Shown: positions 31,651 through 43,270 of the stretch, one piece after another
Position numbering within the stretch: the first letter of the stretch is position 1
How the letters are laid out: every line of letters begins with the position of its first letter
Assembly (NCBI RefSeq): GCF_041296385.1
Contig: NC_091014.1
Location: 63,992,578-64,056,577, forward strand
DNA length: 64,000 nt
Direction of reading: 5' to 3'
Origin: Aphelocoma coerulescens
Taxonomy: Eukaryota > Chordata > Aves > Passeriformes > Corvidae
Notes under the pieces: model-generated
The model's input: only the letters and a program-made list of their open reading frames with translations
What the model was told of the DNA's origin: nothing
Databases searched by the model: none
Made by a program: the position numbers and the translations under genes

Positions 31651-33380
31651 CTTTGACTAGCAACAAGAGCTCACTTGCCAGATCTTGTCTGAAATCAAAA
31701 AGAAGTGATTCCTTCTCTACACCCAGAAAAGAAAAATGTTTCTAGTCTAAAACATGCTGAGAAAGAGCTGGCATGTAAGAATAAGGCAAATGTTCATAGG
31801 AAGTAGAAATGGAAAAGTCGGATGACATCACCGCTCCATCTGCCCAGAGCCCTCGGATTCCTCAGGACAATGTGCTCCACAGTACATTGGGGATGAGGCT
31901 GGATGAAGCACTGAGCAGTGTCTCAGACTGAACTGAAGAAATGGGCCTACAAATGGAATGTCAGACTGTTTTCCTAAAAACTGGCAGGTGCTGCCACCAT
32001 TCCCCCCAACAGCCCTGTTCAGAGTGCATCGTGCAGGTAGGTCTGGCACCTGCTTCAAATTATTAATGCCAGATTACATCAACTGTTATCACGTTTTTTC
32101 GGTGCTTTAAAATCTGCCAAACCAACATTTGAAAAATTAACAAAATCAGCAAGAAAGCAATGCTTCACTGAGAATTGCCCAGTTTCAAGTTTTCCCAGTG
32201 TGGGTGCATGCTTACATTGGAGATGAAATTCAGCTTCAAAACAAGACCTCATATACCTTGTTCAACCACACTACTATTATGCCTGCTTTTAGGAGTTCCT
32301 GAAAATGCCCCAAAATGGCAATTCTCTGCCACAGTTGGCCATCACCAGCGTTCAAGTCAGTACAGGGCATCAGAGACACTTGCAACCTTGTAACTTCCAG
32401 TAGAAAGTTTCTGCTCATCTAGTTTAGATGACATGTACAATCAGAGGGGAGTACTTTGTCACCCCAGAGTGACCCTCATTAGATTAATTTTGTTCTGATG
32501 TTTCCACTGTACCACCTTAAAAACTGCTTTTGAACACTGAAGTCAGGTAATTTCGTTTTGGATCCATAGAAAAAAAGAAATCACCCTCTCCCTGGTAAAG
32601 GTGGAGATTCAAATGGGAAGTTGTCCTCAAAATATAACAGGTTTATGTATATTTAAGGTTTCATGTGTGAATTACCTATCATAAGGATTTAAATATCTCT
32701 TAATTTATGAGAGACAAGACATAGAATGCAGAGTAAATATAGCTAGTAAAATTTTAAAATTACTAAGAAATATATATGTTACGATGTTTGGGAGTTAAAG
32801 CTTTGACAATTCCACGTGATTATATTTTACATATATAGTATATATAAATACACAAAATATATGTAATACACAAAATATGTATTTCACCTACTATATATTA
32901 TATACATCTAAAATATGCATATTCTTGTATGCATTTTTAATAACTATTTTAAAATTATGAAGGATATTACACAAACATAAATGGTACTTTATACATTCTC
33001 CTAGTTTTACATTCCCAACAATCTTGTGAATCTAATTTCTATAGTAATTCCCAGATTTATTGACTACAATAATTTCCAGTTACAAGGTTATATTTAAGAC
33101 TGAAAATGTTATAAAAACATTTTTATTGTCAAAAAATGCCAGTTTGACTCCCCATTTCTGTGGTTCTCACCTTATTAAAATCTTGCTCTGAGATCTACAG
33201 AAAAAGAGTTTGGTTATATTGTCATAGACTGATCCCTGTTTCCTGAATCTTACACAAATTAAGGAAATGCTTCAGTCTTTCTTTGAGGCTGTTTTTAATC
33301 TCAGACTTCTCCATTTAAACTCAGTAGCCTCCTTCACAAATAAAATCCATTTCTATAGGACCTGGGCAATAGGACTCAAG
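31651..33380. other. AT-rich spacer
   Basis: No gene. The part 32640-33130 is very AT-rich, with TATATA and ACATATAT words around 32770-32930 resembling a decayed AT dinucleotide repeat. Confidence 0.4.
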
Positions 33381-33381
33381 T

Positions 33382-33652
33382 TCATAGAATCATAGAACCA
33401 TAGGATTGTTTGGGTTGAAAGGGACCTCCAAAGGTCATTTGGTCCAATCCCCCTGCAGTGAACAGGGACATCTTCAACAGACCAGGTTGCTCAGAGCCTC
33501 CTGACCTGCCCTTAAATATTTCCAGGGATGGGCATCCGTCACCTGTCTGGACAACCTGTTCTAGTGTTTCATTACCCTCACCATAAAAACAGTCTTCCTT
33601 ATATCTAGTCTGACTTTACCTTCTTTCAGTTTAAAATCTTGTCCTATCACCT
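33382..33652 (-). mobile_element. CR1 LINE 3' fragment (diverged)
   Basis: Reverse tail AGAATCATAGAACCATAGGA, then GGGTTGAAAGGGACCTCCAA, GACCAGGTTGCTCAGAGCCT and GGACAACCTGTTCTAGTGTT. Minus orientation. More diverged than the neighbouring copy at 33862 and of another subfamily. Confidence 0.9.
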
Positions 33653-33861
33653 TCATTAATCTGCTTAGTCTCAGCATGAAACTGCACAGAAGACTTTTTA
33701 GTTGCATCTCCAAACCCAGGCAGGACCCAGGGCTGGCTGCAGGGAATTGCTAAGGTCTGGTGAATGCAACCTAAATCCAGCACAGGAGTGGAAAAAATAA
33801 AAATAATAACAAAAAAAGTAACCATATGAGTCAAACTGGGAATATTTGGTATGTTTATAGA

Positions 33862-34300
33862 TGCAAGGACTGAAATCCTTACACAGGAGGAAAGGCTGAG
33901 AGAATTGGGATTGTTCAGCCTGGAGAAGAGAAGGCTCCAGGGTGACCTCATTGTGAGATTCCAGTGCCTGAAGGAAGCACCCAGGAAAGATGGAGAGAGA
34001 CTCTTGACAAGGACCTGGAGTGACAGGACAAGGGGGAATGGCTTCACACTGACAGAGAGTGGGTTTAGATTGGATATGAGGAAGAAATTGTTCCCTGTGA
34101 GGGTGGGGAGGCCCTGGCACAGGTTGCCCAGAGAAGCTGTGGCTGCCCCATCCCTGGCAGTGTCCAAGGCCAGGCTGGATGGGGCTCTGAGCAAGCTGGG
34201 ATAGTGGAAGGTGTCCCTGCCCATGGCAGGGGGGTTGAAACTGGGTGGTCTCTAAGGTCCCTTCCCACCCAGTCCATTCTGTGATTCTCTGATTCTGTGT
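33862..34300 (+). mobile_element. CR1 LINE 3' fragment (young subfamily)
   Basis: Plus orientation from GGAGGAAAGGCTGAGAGAAT through GGTGACCTCATTGTGAGATT, GGCACAGGTTGCCCAGAGAA and GGTCCCTTCCCACCCAGTCC to a CTGTGATTCTCTGATTCTG tail. Nearly identical, in opposite orientation, to the copy at 36642-37047, so both come from the same recently active subfamily. Confidence 0.95.
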
Positions 34301-35978
34301 TTAGTGGCTGCAGTGACAAAAGTCCCAGCAGATGGTGCCAGCACTTCCCTCAGTGAAAGAAATTCAACAAAATTCCAAAATAAGGCACTGAGTGTTCATC
34401 AAAGAGAAAGTGGATAAAGGCTTTAGGCTTTGTGGTCTGTCTGGTTCAGCAGAAGCCATGCAGTGATGACATTGGTGCATATAATGGCAGGGTAAAACAA
34501 GAAAGATACATTCTTTTTAAAAATCCAAATAATTTCAGAAATATGTTTGGGTTTGGGCTGTTTTTTAAACAGTTTCTTATTTTATTTTGTTTTAATCCAC
34601 AGAATTTTGCTCAGGAAACTGCTGAGTTCAGTGAAAGGAGATGACAGACCTGGCTTTGAAGCAGAGATATTGCTACTGAAAGTAGGATTGTCACCACAAG
34701 CAGTGTGCCATAAACACATCAAGGCTTAGGCAAAAAAAAATCACTGGTTGAGGTTAAACCTTAGGCTTAACCATGGCCAAAAAAATGTGGGTTTAAAGTT
34801 AATTCTTTTACACTAGAAGCTGGTTAGCATTTAAAGCTCTATTAAGTAACAGTGCTTAACTATTGCAGGGGTTTGTTTGTTTGCTTTTGTCAAGTCCAAC
34901 ACCAGCAAAGCTGCCGAGGTACCATTTTTATACTCTTGTAAAGGCAGTAGGAGGATAAGAAGTTTTATCACATTTAACCACAATTCTGCAGTGGGGCTTT
35001 AGAGAAATGTTACATTGCTTTCTCTACTTCCCGTGGTGTTTTCTACCAGGAGGGTTAAGTATTCCTTTTTTCCTGCTTCATCCTTCTCAGATCAGCAGAG
35101 ATCTGAAACAGAACCTCCAGTTACATCAGTGAGACCACAGTTTGTCTCAAGGTCCTCTTAGAGTACCATGTGTACTTGCCCCATCCCTTACTGCACATAA
35201 ACCATTTCAGCTGATTGAACTTACAGGCATGTCAGTCGAAGAAAACATAGGTACTGACTGCTGCTGGAAACTAAAAAAAAAAACCCAAAATACACCAGTT
35301 GTGCCTTGTGCAAAGGAAATGTGTTGGCCAGAGAATAAGCTGCATTCCCAGTAGGATCTTTGAAACTGACACAAAGCATTTCTAAGAATTATGCATGTTT
35401 CTTTCGATGGCAATTCAATGCATTTCTCTCTCTCTCTCCCCCACCTGCCCAAATCTTTAGCTTCAGTTCACCAGAGTGGCTGAGAACAGCGGCTGACACC
35501 CTTCCCCAGACATATAAATGTAAGGAAAACCCCGAGGCCTGATTGTATCTGTCATTTGTACCAACAGTCGTGGGCTGCGAAGGCTGAAAACAATCGTCCC
35601 CCCTCCTGTGCCAGGACTGCACAGTTATTGTTGTTCCCACTGTTTTGTCTTGCGGCAATGACCCCGGGATCCCCAGCACGGAGCGTGGAGAGACAGGGAG
35701 CAAAACCCAGGGCAAACCGTGAACCGCTTCCAAAGGGGTTCCGTAGATAAACAAGAGGGGGATGATATTTGTTGTTTCCATTTTGCAGTCAGAGAAGCAA
35801 GAGCCGGGTCAGTGACACCAAAGGAAGCCAGAAAACCTCTGGCTTGTAGGTCCCAGCTTGCTCCTTTGATATCACTGGTTTCTCCTGAAATATCTCCTGC
35901 CTCTCCAGTGGATGGCTGCTGCTCCCAGTTAGAACCTCCCAAGGCCTCATGCCAGGCGGGTAGAAAGTGCATAGTCAC
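34301..35978. other. Non-coding stretch, nothing recognised
   Basis: No repeat or exon recognised. A CT run lies at 35427-35441. The part around 35560-35680 has SOX-like ATTGTTGTTCC words but no clear case for a regulatory element. Confidence 0.4.
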
Positions 35979-36091
35979 AAAATCATAGAATCATAGAATC
36001 ATAGAATCACAGAATTGTAGAATCACAGAATCATAGAATGGCTTGGTTTGGAAGGGATCTTAAAGATCATCTCATTCCATCCCCTGCCATG

Positions 36092-36097
36092 GGCAGG
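36092..36097. repeat. Target-site duplication, left copy
   Basis: GGCAGG, repeated at 36636-36641 on the other side of the LTR. Six base pairs suits integrases of ERV2 (ERVK-like) elements. Confidence 0.85.
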
Positions 36098-36635
36098 TGT
36101 GGCAGCTGGTATGGGGTGTGTAGCTCACACCCAGGAAGCCGTGACTGGTCCAGAGAGATGGTCCCATCTTCCAGGGGCCATGCAGCATTCCCTCAGCTGC
36201 TGGAGTGCCTTTGCAGAGAAGTGCCTGTTTCAGCAGGCTAACAGCCCTTTTAGTGATTTTCCACTAGTGATTTCAGCTCTTGCTTTGCGAGGCAATCTCC
36301 AGGCCAGACCAGGAAAGAGAGACAAGAGGCCCGTTTGGCATTCCTGCATAGATGGCTTTATTGTCCTGCACCTGCGAAAGGTGGCCAGTGACAGGCTCGC
36401 TCCACTGACTGAGCTAGCCAGGCTTCTTTTATGGGGATACAAAGGTGGGTGTGAGAGAGTAAAAGCCAATGGGTTACAAAGGATCTACATAGGGTCTCCC
36501 AGAGGATCATGGTTCTGTGTCCTCTCTCACCATAACCAAAAAGTGCTGCCTTTTCCAAGGGGATTCTGCTGGGAGGCTGTGCAATCTCCTTATCAGCAGG
36601 CCTCCCTCCAGGGCAGGGGCTCAGCATATCCCACA
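36098..36635 (-). mobile_element. Solo retroviral LTR inserted in a CR1
   Basis: A complete 538-bp LTR. On the minus strand it starts TGTGGGATATGC and ends GCTGCCACA, and it is flanked by the 6-bp duplication GGCAGG. It carries a TATA-like CATAAAA (36427-36433) and AATAAA (36357-36362). Starting about 4 nt after the TATA-like box, the sequence GCCTGGCTAGCTCAGTCAGT closely resembles the 5' end of lysine tRNA. It is younger than the CR1 it splits. Confidence 0.92.
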
Positions 36636-37047
36636 GGCAGGGACACCTCCCATTATCCCAGGGTACTCAGAGCCCTGTCCGACCTGGCCTTGGACACTGC
36701 CAGGGATGGGGCAGCCACAGCTTCTCTGGGCAACCTGTGCCAGGGCCTCCCCACCCTCGCAGGGAAAAGTTTCTTCTTCATATCCCATCTAAACCTGCTC
36801 TCTGTCAGTGTGAAGCCATTCCCCCTTGTCCTGTCACTCCAGGCCTTTGCCAAGAGTCTCTCTCCATCTTTCCTGGGTGCTTCCTTCAGGCACTGGAATC
36901 TCACAATGAGGTCACCCTGGAGCCTTCTCTTCTCCAGGCTGAACAATCCCAATTATCCCAGCCTTTCCTTACAGCAGAGCCGCTCCACCTCTCTGATCAG
37001 CTTGGTCTCCCTCCCCTGGACTTGCTCCAGAATCCATGCCTTGTACT

Positions 37048-40000
37048 CCTTACCTTGTTCATGACTTCAGCTCTCCATGGCTGGTGTGGGAGCAGTTCTG
37101 CCCTGCCCCATGACAACTCACATCTGTGCCTCCATCTCTACTCTGGTCTCATTTTTCCACATATAAGCTATGCCTTCCCCCTTTATCTCATTTTCTTCTC
37201 TGCTTTCAACTTTCTGCCTCGTATGTATCTGATAGTTTTATTAGTATCTTGTATTTTCTATTTATGATCTGTGTGCAGTTTAATTCCTATTATGACTATT
37301 TGGTTCCTATAAAAAGTGAAGTTTATTGTCGGGACTGATCCAAATCTGGAAGGAAAATGTCATCGCTTTTTTTTCTCCCCATCAAAATTTGAGGTTGCAC
37401 ATTCAGCTCTCTGAGTGGGTGAGGGTTTTGCTATTTTCGGAAACATTTCAGTCAAAATCTCCTATTCTGTTGTCCAATGAAATCTGAAATCGTGCTGAAA
37501 GTTTTTGCTGAAGCTCTGAGTTCCAGCCAGCTCTGTCCTATTGCTGCAGTTCTAAAATAATGTCACTTTGTGGCCATTTCCTAAAAAGCAGCTGCCAGTA
37601 TGGAGGAAAAACAGACTATTCTCATTAAAAGGATTGCTTACCCTGCAGAGTCCATCTCACACAATAATAACAAGATGCCTAAAAGAAATCAAAAAGATCC
37701 TCCAGCTTCAAGAGACTCAAATTTTGAAGGGAATTTCAAGTTTGTCAACAGAGAGAACAAGGCTCTTTGCAAGCAGAGTTTATTCTGCTTCCTGTCATGG
37801 ACAGCTTTGCACATTTAGCACAGGAAAAACACTGAAATGTCAACCCAAAAGATGAAGCAGGACTTCTAAAAGGTACCAACAGCAAAAGCAGAATGAATTC
37901 AGAGGGGTTTCACAGCTCATACCATGGGTTAAACCTGTATTTTCTGCTGTGTTCCTAACCTTGCTTCATGACAGGGTGGCTGAGATGCCCAGAAAATGGT
38001 TGAGAAGACATTTCCCAGGACATGACAGAGTCATTTAGGGGTATACCACAGTATGCTCAGGAAGGCTTTGTTACCTCCTGGCTGCAGCTCCCTGAACTGT
38101 GTTACATCTCTCATGTCCATGGTTCAGAAATCCACATCCCATGTGGCAGCGTACAGGATGCTGTTCCTGGTAGATACCAACACACAGGCATTGCACAGTG
38201 GATCATTTGAAGAAGTGTGTTCCTATGCACCCTATTTCCAAGCAGACCAGAAGAAGTGAGGACCTTGATTATATCTGGTGTAATATCAAGTTAATACCAG
38301 ATATTAAGGTAATGAGTGACAGGCATGTAAAATATGATGCTCCCACTGCTTTTCCTTGTGGAAAAAAATATGTGTGTGATACTGTTTACCTACACAATGC
38401 TGAGGAGATCTGACCACAGCAGCAATGAAAGACCCAGCTTAGCACTTAAGCACACACCAAAATTCATGAAGGTCCTTAATTGTTTTCTGCTGGCTGGATT
38501 ATTTTTTCAGACCTCTGGATCTCTCTGCCAAATAGAGGGACTCAAACCACACCACTGAGGTGTCCAGAACAGAGACAACAAGGGCACAATCCTGCTATTC
38601 CTGTGTATAGAGAAATGGCTGGAAGGGACACAAACCCAGTGGCTGTCATTGTCATGCGAGGCTCTCTCTGGGCACAGCAACATCCCAGCTCTGCATTCTG
38701 CACGCGGCTCTCGGGCAGCTGCTTACAACAATGGGACCTCTATTCCTTCTGGCCTAGGCAAGGAAACAGAAGCATGGTGAAAACATAAGCTACTCAGACA
38801 AGATTAAATGCAAACCATGTAGTGATGAATCTCACAAGGAGCATTTAGGTTTCTATTCTCAGGTCTGTGCCCTACTGCCTCAAGTAGATGCCTCTCTGGG
38901 ACTCCAGAGCTCACCTCCACCTCTGTCTCTATTTCTGTTTTCATCGTCCCCAGGACAGACGTGGAAATGCTGGAGTCCTATTTGAGCTCAGCTAGCAGAA
39001 ATCCCTTTGTAAATCTGTGAGCAGATTTGCAACTGAATGCAAAGACAACATTTCCACCACTACTATCATAAAAAAGTCTCCAGGACAGACCCCGGTGCAG
39101 ATCACAGAGCTCTGCCAGTTCACACCATCCAACTGTCAGTGCTTTCTTCTACATGAGAAGACAAAGATATTTTCACAAATAATCAGAGGGGCAGGAGGAA
39201 AAATTCCCACCAAGGTAGAAATTTTCAGAGTATTTCATATTCCAGCTTTTGTGCAGAAACAATTAACAAGCAAATATCTGTTGTATGCCTGATCCTGAAA
39301 AATGCTGTCCCAAATCAGCACAGCACTGTGATTAACTGAATGGGTTGCACTGCATAGTCTGTCTTGTAACAGTTGGAAGAACAGTCTTTTCCCTTGATAA
39401 TGCCTGAGTGTCAGGTTCAGAGAGCCGGTGTAGATTTGGTGGCCATGCCTTCTCCCCTGACTGAGATTAGCCACCATCTGGTAGTGCTTCAGAGAAGAAC
39501 CTTTCCCCATTGTCACTTCCTTTGTCTGATGGTCTGTAACATCTGACCTCTGCTTCACAGGTCGTGGCCTTCACCTCCTTTCTTTCCAACAGGAATAACG
39601 ACAGCAGGGTTAAGTTTATATGATACCTCTGGTAAGTGCTACTTCTGAGCACTGGGCTTTTGCAGCACTCCTCCTTTCTTTGATGCTAAAGTTTCTGTTT
39701 TGACCTCCATGCAACATTAAATCAGTCTGCCCTATCTGCCCCCAATCTGGCTTCTTGGTTTGCAGGGATCTGTACTCCTGTTTCTCTCTTCTGGCTCATG
39801 GTCTGTGGAGAGCTTGTAAGGTGTGTGCCAGTTGTCTTTGCAAAGGTAAACATTTTTTTTCTTTTCCCATAATCAGAGCCTTAAAATATTTCTCCCATTC
39901 AATTATATAGCTCTTATTCTTGTTCCATGAGTAAAGGTCCACCAACTATCAAAGCAAGAGATAATCTTGCCCCAAAGTGCTTCCTCTCTGATGTCAAACA

Positions 40001-41225
40001 GGGGACATCTTACATTTTTCTTTATTAAAGGACTGAATTTCATGGCAAGACTCCCATGAGCTACTGTGAGAACAAGATTTCATGTTAAGTGATTTCCTTA
40101 AATTCATGGGAGAATGTTCTGGCAAGACAACTCTAAATTCCTGTATGTTGGATCCTGTGCCACAGCACTGACAAGAAGGGAACTGAGGGCTTCAGTGGTA
40201 AAAGGACAGACACATCATAGTCTTCCAGTGTCACTCTTCTACTGTGTCACTCTTCTACTCTCTTCCCATTCCCATTTCCTAGACTAAGAGATTCAGGCTG
40301 ACAAGGAAGTGAATTTAGATTCCATATAAATGACAAACTTATCAGCCTTGGAGACAAACATTTAGCCACACAAGAGAGGTTTAGACATGGAAACAGAAAT
40401 ACAAATGTTTCTTGCATGAACCTGCCAATTCCTGGCTTGGGATGTAAGCTCTCTCTGTAGAATAGCACAGTTTTACTCTCCCTGAGCGTTCAGGCACATG
40501 TTTTTGAAGAATTTGGACAAATGCTAGTGCTCTGCTCTCCTGGAAACCAGTTCAGGTCAGATACTTGATTACTTACTGAATGCATGGGCAGGTTGGTGAT
40601 GCACCTGTAGTATCCTGGGAACCAGACTGTGTGAGTCCCACAGCCAGTCCCTGCCACTGCCTGGGTTCACAAAACAAAAGCAATCTTTGGTTCACAAGCT
40701 CTGCAAACACATGGCTTCACAGCATGACCAGCAGCAAGGACGTGATTGCATAGGGGCAGCTGAACAATCTGAAGCCCTAACTCTGGGAAGAGGCAAGGAA
40801 GGATAGGTGAGAGCAACCATCCCCATGTCACCCTGGGAACAAGGCACAGGCTCAGCCAGACCTGCCTCTGTCCATGATGGAACAGGGACCCTCAGGCATC
40901 CCCTCTGTACCTCTGTGTCTGATTGTTCCCCAGGGCACCTCTTCCCTGGCTCGCCAAGGTGTGGTTTGCTGTCATGTTTTCAGGCAAATGCAGATATTGG
41001 TGTGCAGCTCCTGGCTGGGGAAGGATGGAAACTCTTGAGGTACAATTCACCTCAGAGATGCATTTCAGACATAGGGCCAGACAGTGCCATCACTGTGATC
41101 AGGGGCTGCTTCGAGTGCAGTTTCATTTGTAGGCACTTTTCAGCCTGGTTCCTCTGACAGAGCCATGGAAGTGCCATACAGGCAATTTAAAAAGGGCTTG
41201 TCACCACTGCTGTTTATTGACAAAG
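37048..41225. other. Non-coding stretch, no gene recognised
   Basis: About 4.2 kb without recognisable CR1, LTR or exon. Short frames such as 38022-38210 have protein-like composition but match nothing I know. Confidence 0.4.
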
Positions 41226-41502
41226 GCCTGGAGTGACAGCACAAGGGGGAATGGCTTCACACTGACAGAGAGCAGGTTTAGATGGGATATTAGGAAGAAA
41301 TTCTCCCCATGAGGATGGGGAGGCCCTGGCACAGGTTGCCCAGAGAAGCTGTGGCTGCCCCATCCCTGGCAGTGTCCAAGGCCAGGTTGGATGGGGCTCT
41401 GAGCAAGCTGAGATAGTGGAAGGTGTCCCTGCCCATGGCAGGGGGTTGAAATGAGATGATCTTTAAGGTACCTTCCAGATCAAACCATTCTATAATTCTC
41501 TT
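41226..41502 (+). mobile_element. CR1 LINE 3' fragment
   Basis: From GCCTGGAGTGACAGCACAAG through GGCACAGGTTGCCCAGAGAA and GTGTCCAAGGCCAGGTTGGA to CCATTCTATAATTCT. Plus orientation, same young subfamily as the copy at 33862. Confidence 0.95.
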
Positions 41503-41786
41503 GGAGGATCTTTTGCATCTCATTCCCCACTTTCTCATTAATAGGAGCTGGGCTGGAAAGCTGCTGCTTTGGCTGGGAGGGGTGAATCTCTTACAGGAAT
41601 TCTTTTATATATTGGAAAATATCTACTAAATAATTACTGAAGCTGCTTTTAAAATTTTTAAAGTCTTAAAATAAAACTCTTTCCAGACATTTAAATGGCC
41701 GTGCAATTAAGTTTTAGAGGACAAGAGAAAAGAAAATAACGACTATGGTTCTGTGCTGGGTATTTTGAAAGAAGACCACTAAGCTT

Positions 41787-41934
41787 CATCCCTGGCAGTG
41801 TTCAACGCCAGGCTGGATGGGGCTCTGAGCAACCTGAGATAGTGGAAGGTGTCCCTGCCCACGGCAGCGGGGTTGGAACTGGGTGGTCTTTAAGGACCTT
41901 TCCCACCCAGGCCACTCCGGGATCTCAAGGTTTC
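41787..41934 (+). mobile_element. CR1 LINE 3' end, short
   Basis: TCCCTGGCAGTGTTCAACGC, GGCTGGATGGGGCTCTGAGC and GGTCTTTAAGGACCTTTCCC, ending CCACTCCGGGATCTCAAGG. Plus orientation, strongly 5'-truncated. Confidence 0.92.
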
Positions 41935-41944
41935 CCAAACTCTT

Positions 41945-42075
41945 CCAGCAGGCCTCGGGCGCAGCTGCTGACGGTGCCGGCAGGGGCCGCGCGCGGGCCG
42001 CGCTGCCGGAGCTGACCCCGTTCCCCGCATCCCAAAGCGCTGCAGTCGGCGCTGGCACCTGGCTGCTGCTCGAGC
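41945..42075. other. Small CpG-rich patch
   Basis: A sharp GC-rich spot (GGGCCGCGCGCGGGCCGCGC region) directly after a CR1 tail, in otherwise AT-rich sequence. No exon recognised. Confidence 0.5.
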
Positions 42076-42480
42076 AACAGCAAAAAAATCAACAGCCCGT
42101 GGCTGAGACTTTTAAAAAGGAGTTTTCTATGTTCTTTTTTACATCAGGTTTTGCTCCTTCTCTTCTTTCACTTACCTGTTGAAGCTTGAGCTGCTGGGAT
42201 GGATTCTCCTCTGCAACCAGCCTCCACTCGGCAGAAGATGCCAGCATAAAATACCTTGCCTTTCCTGGAGGGATCCTCTCCGGACTAGGAGAACCTCAAC
42301 TGAAAATGAAGCCCGTGGCTTACGGCTTCTTTAGCCTGATGTCTCAGAGTAATGGCCAACACAGACATGCAGAACTGCTGAAACTGTGTGTAAGTAACAC
42401 AAGGCTTGCAAAGATTTGCTTGTCATCATTCCTAGGGGATGCCCATTTATGAATAATTATGTACATTGTACTCAAGATGC

Positions 42481-42501
42481 CTTTTTTTTTTTTTTTTTTG
42501 C
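42481..42501. repeat. Poly-T run
   Basis: About 20 consecutive T on the plus strand. No SINE body is recognisable next to it. Confidence 0.9.
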
Positions 42502-42557
42502 CAGACTGGATAATGAGACATTTTCTCTGCACATCTAAGGAAGGTACATGATGTGAT

Positions 42558-42616
42558 TCTTGGACTCAATGGTCCTGATGAGTTCCTTCCAACTCAGCAT
42601 ATTCTGTGATTCTAAG
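42558..42616 (+). repeat. CR1 LINE tail fragment
   Basis: TTGGACTCAATGGTCCTGAT, TTCCTTCCAACTCAGCATAT and TCTGTGATTCT: the last 55-60 bp of a CR1, plus orientation. Confidence 0.85.
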
Positions 42617-42739
42617 AACCTGCAAAACCTAGGGGAAGATATTCCACGGCATCTCTCTTTGGATTTGCCATTGACTGTAGCATTCAGAAGTTAACCACAC
42701 AGCTAATAAAAGAATGTGCAGTAATTCATTTTTAATGAT

Positions 42740-43270
42740 CGTTTCCTGGGTGTGGCAAGTGGTTTTGTCGCTTTAAATTCTTATGCAAATAAAATCAGGC
42801 TAATCTTCTTAAATAGGTAGCTGTAGCTGTGTCAGCCTATTCCGAGCTGGCAGGAGAGCTGCATAATACTTGGAATTCTCTAAATTGTTCATGTCAGTGG
42901 GATATCAACTATCAGCACAATAATAATGATAATAGGCATGTGTTTGCTTGCAAAGACGTTATTGCATAATTAAGGGCCTCATTAAGGATTTTTCAGTACC
43001 TCAGAAGAATGCCCCTAACTTTCTGGTTGTTTTCATCCTATTAATACCAACATCACACAAGCCACTCCCCAAGCGACTTCTTGTTTTAATCACTGGTTAG
43101 CTGGGAAATTCAGATGCAGCAACATACCTGGAATGAATTAACAGTGCAATTATGACCAAAGTGCTTTCATTAACAGGGAAGAATGCCTGCTTGTGAGACT
43201 GCCATCCCTTCGAAGTGATGCTCTCTCATTCTGGCTTTCTTGGATCGTGCAACCATGCCCCTAATATGAT
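42740..43270. promoter_or_regulatory. Candidate conserved non-coding enhancer
   Basis: About 530 bp free of repeats and rich in words typical of deeply conserved enhancers: POU octamer ATGCAAAT, GCATAATTAAGG, CATTAAGGA, TTCATTAACAG, GAATTAACAG and paired TAATNN homeodomain cores. No frame stays open. Among all non-coding parts of the window this one looks most like a developmental enhancer, but it is judged by eye. Confidence 0.4.

Larger units (their letters stand above)
35979..37047 (-). mobile_element. CR1 LINE 3' region split by an LTR insertion
   Basis: Minus-orientation CR1. The 3' part (35979-36097) has several AATCATAG units, then GGCTTGGTTTGGAAGGGATC and CCCTGCCATGGGCAGG. The rest (36636-37047) resumes with GGCAGGGACACCTCCCATTA and runs to the CTCCCCTGGACTTGCTCC block. 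The two parts join perfectly in consensus terms once the LTR at 36098-36635 and one target copy are removed. Confidence 0.95.

Noticed and set aside
36048..37064. 338-aa plus-strand frame
   Set aside because: Spans a CR1 copy and the solo LTR inserted in it, so it is composite repeat sequence.
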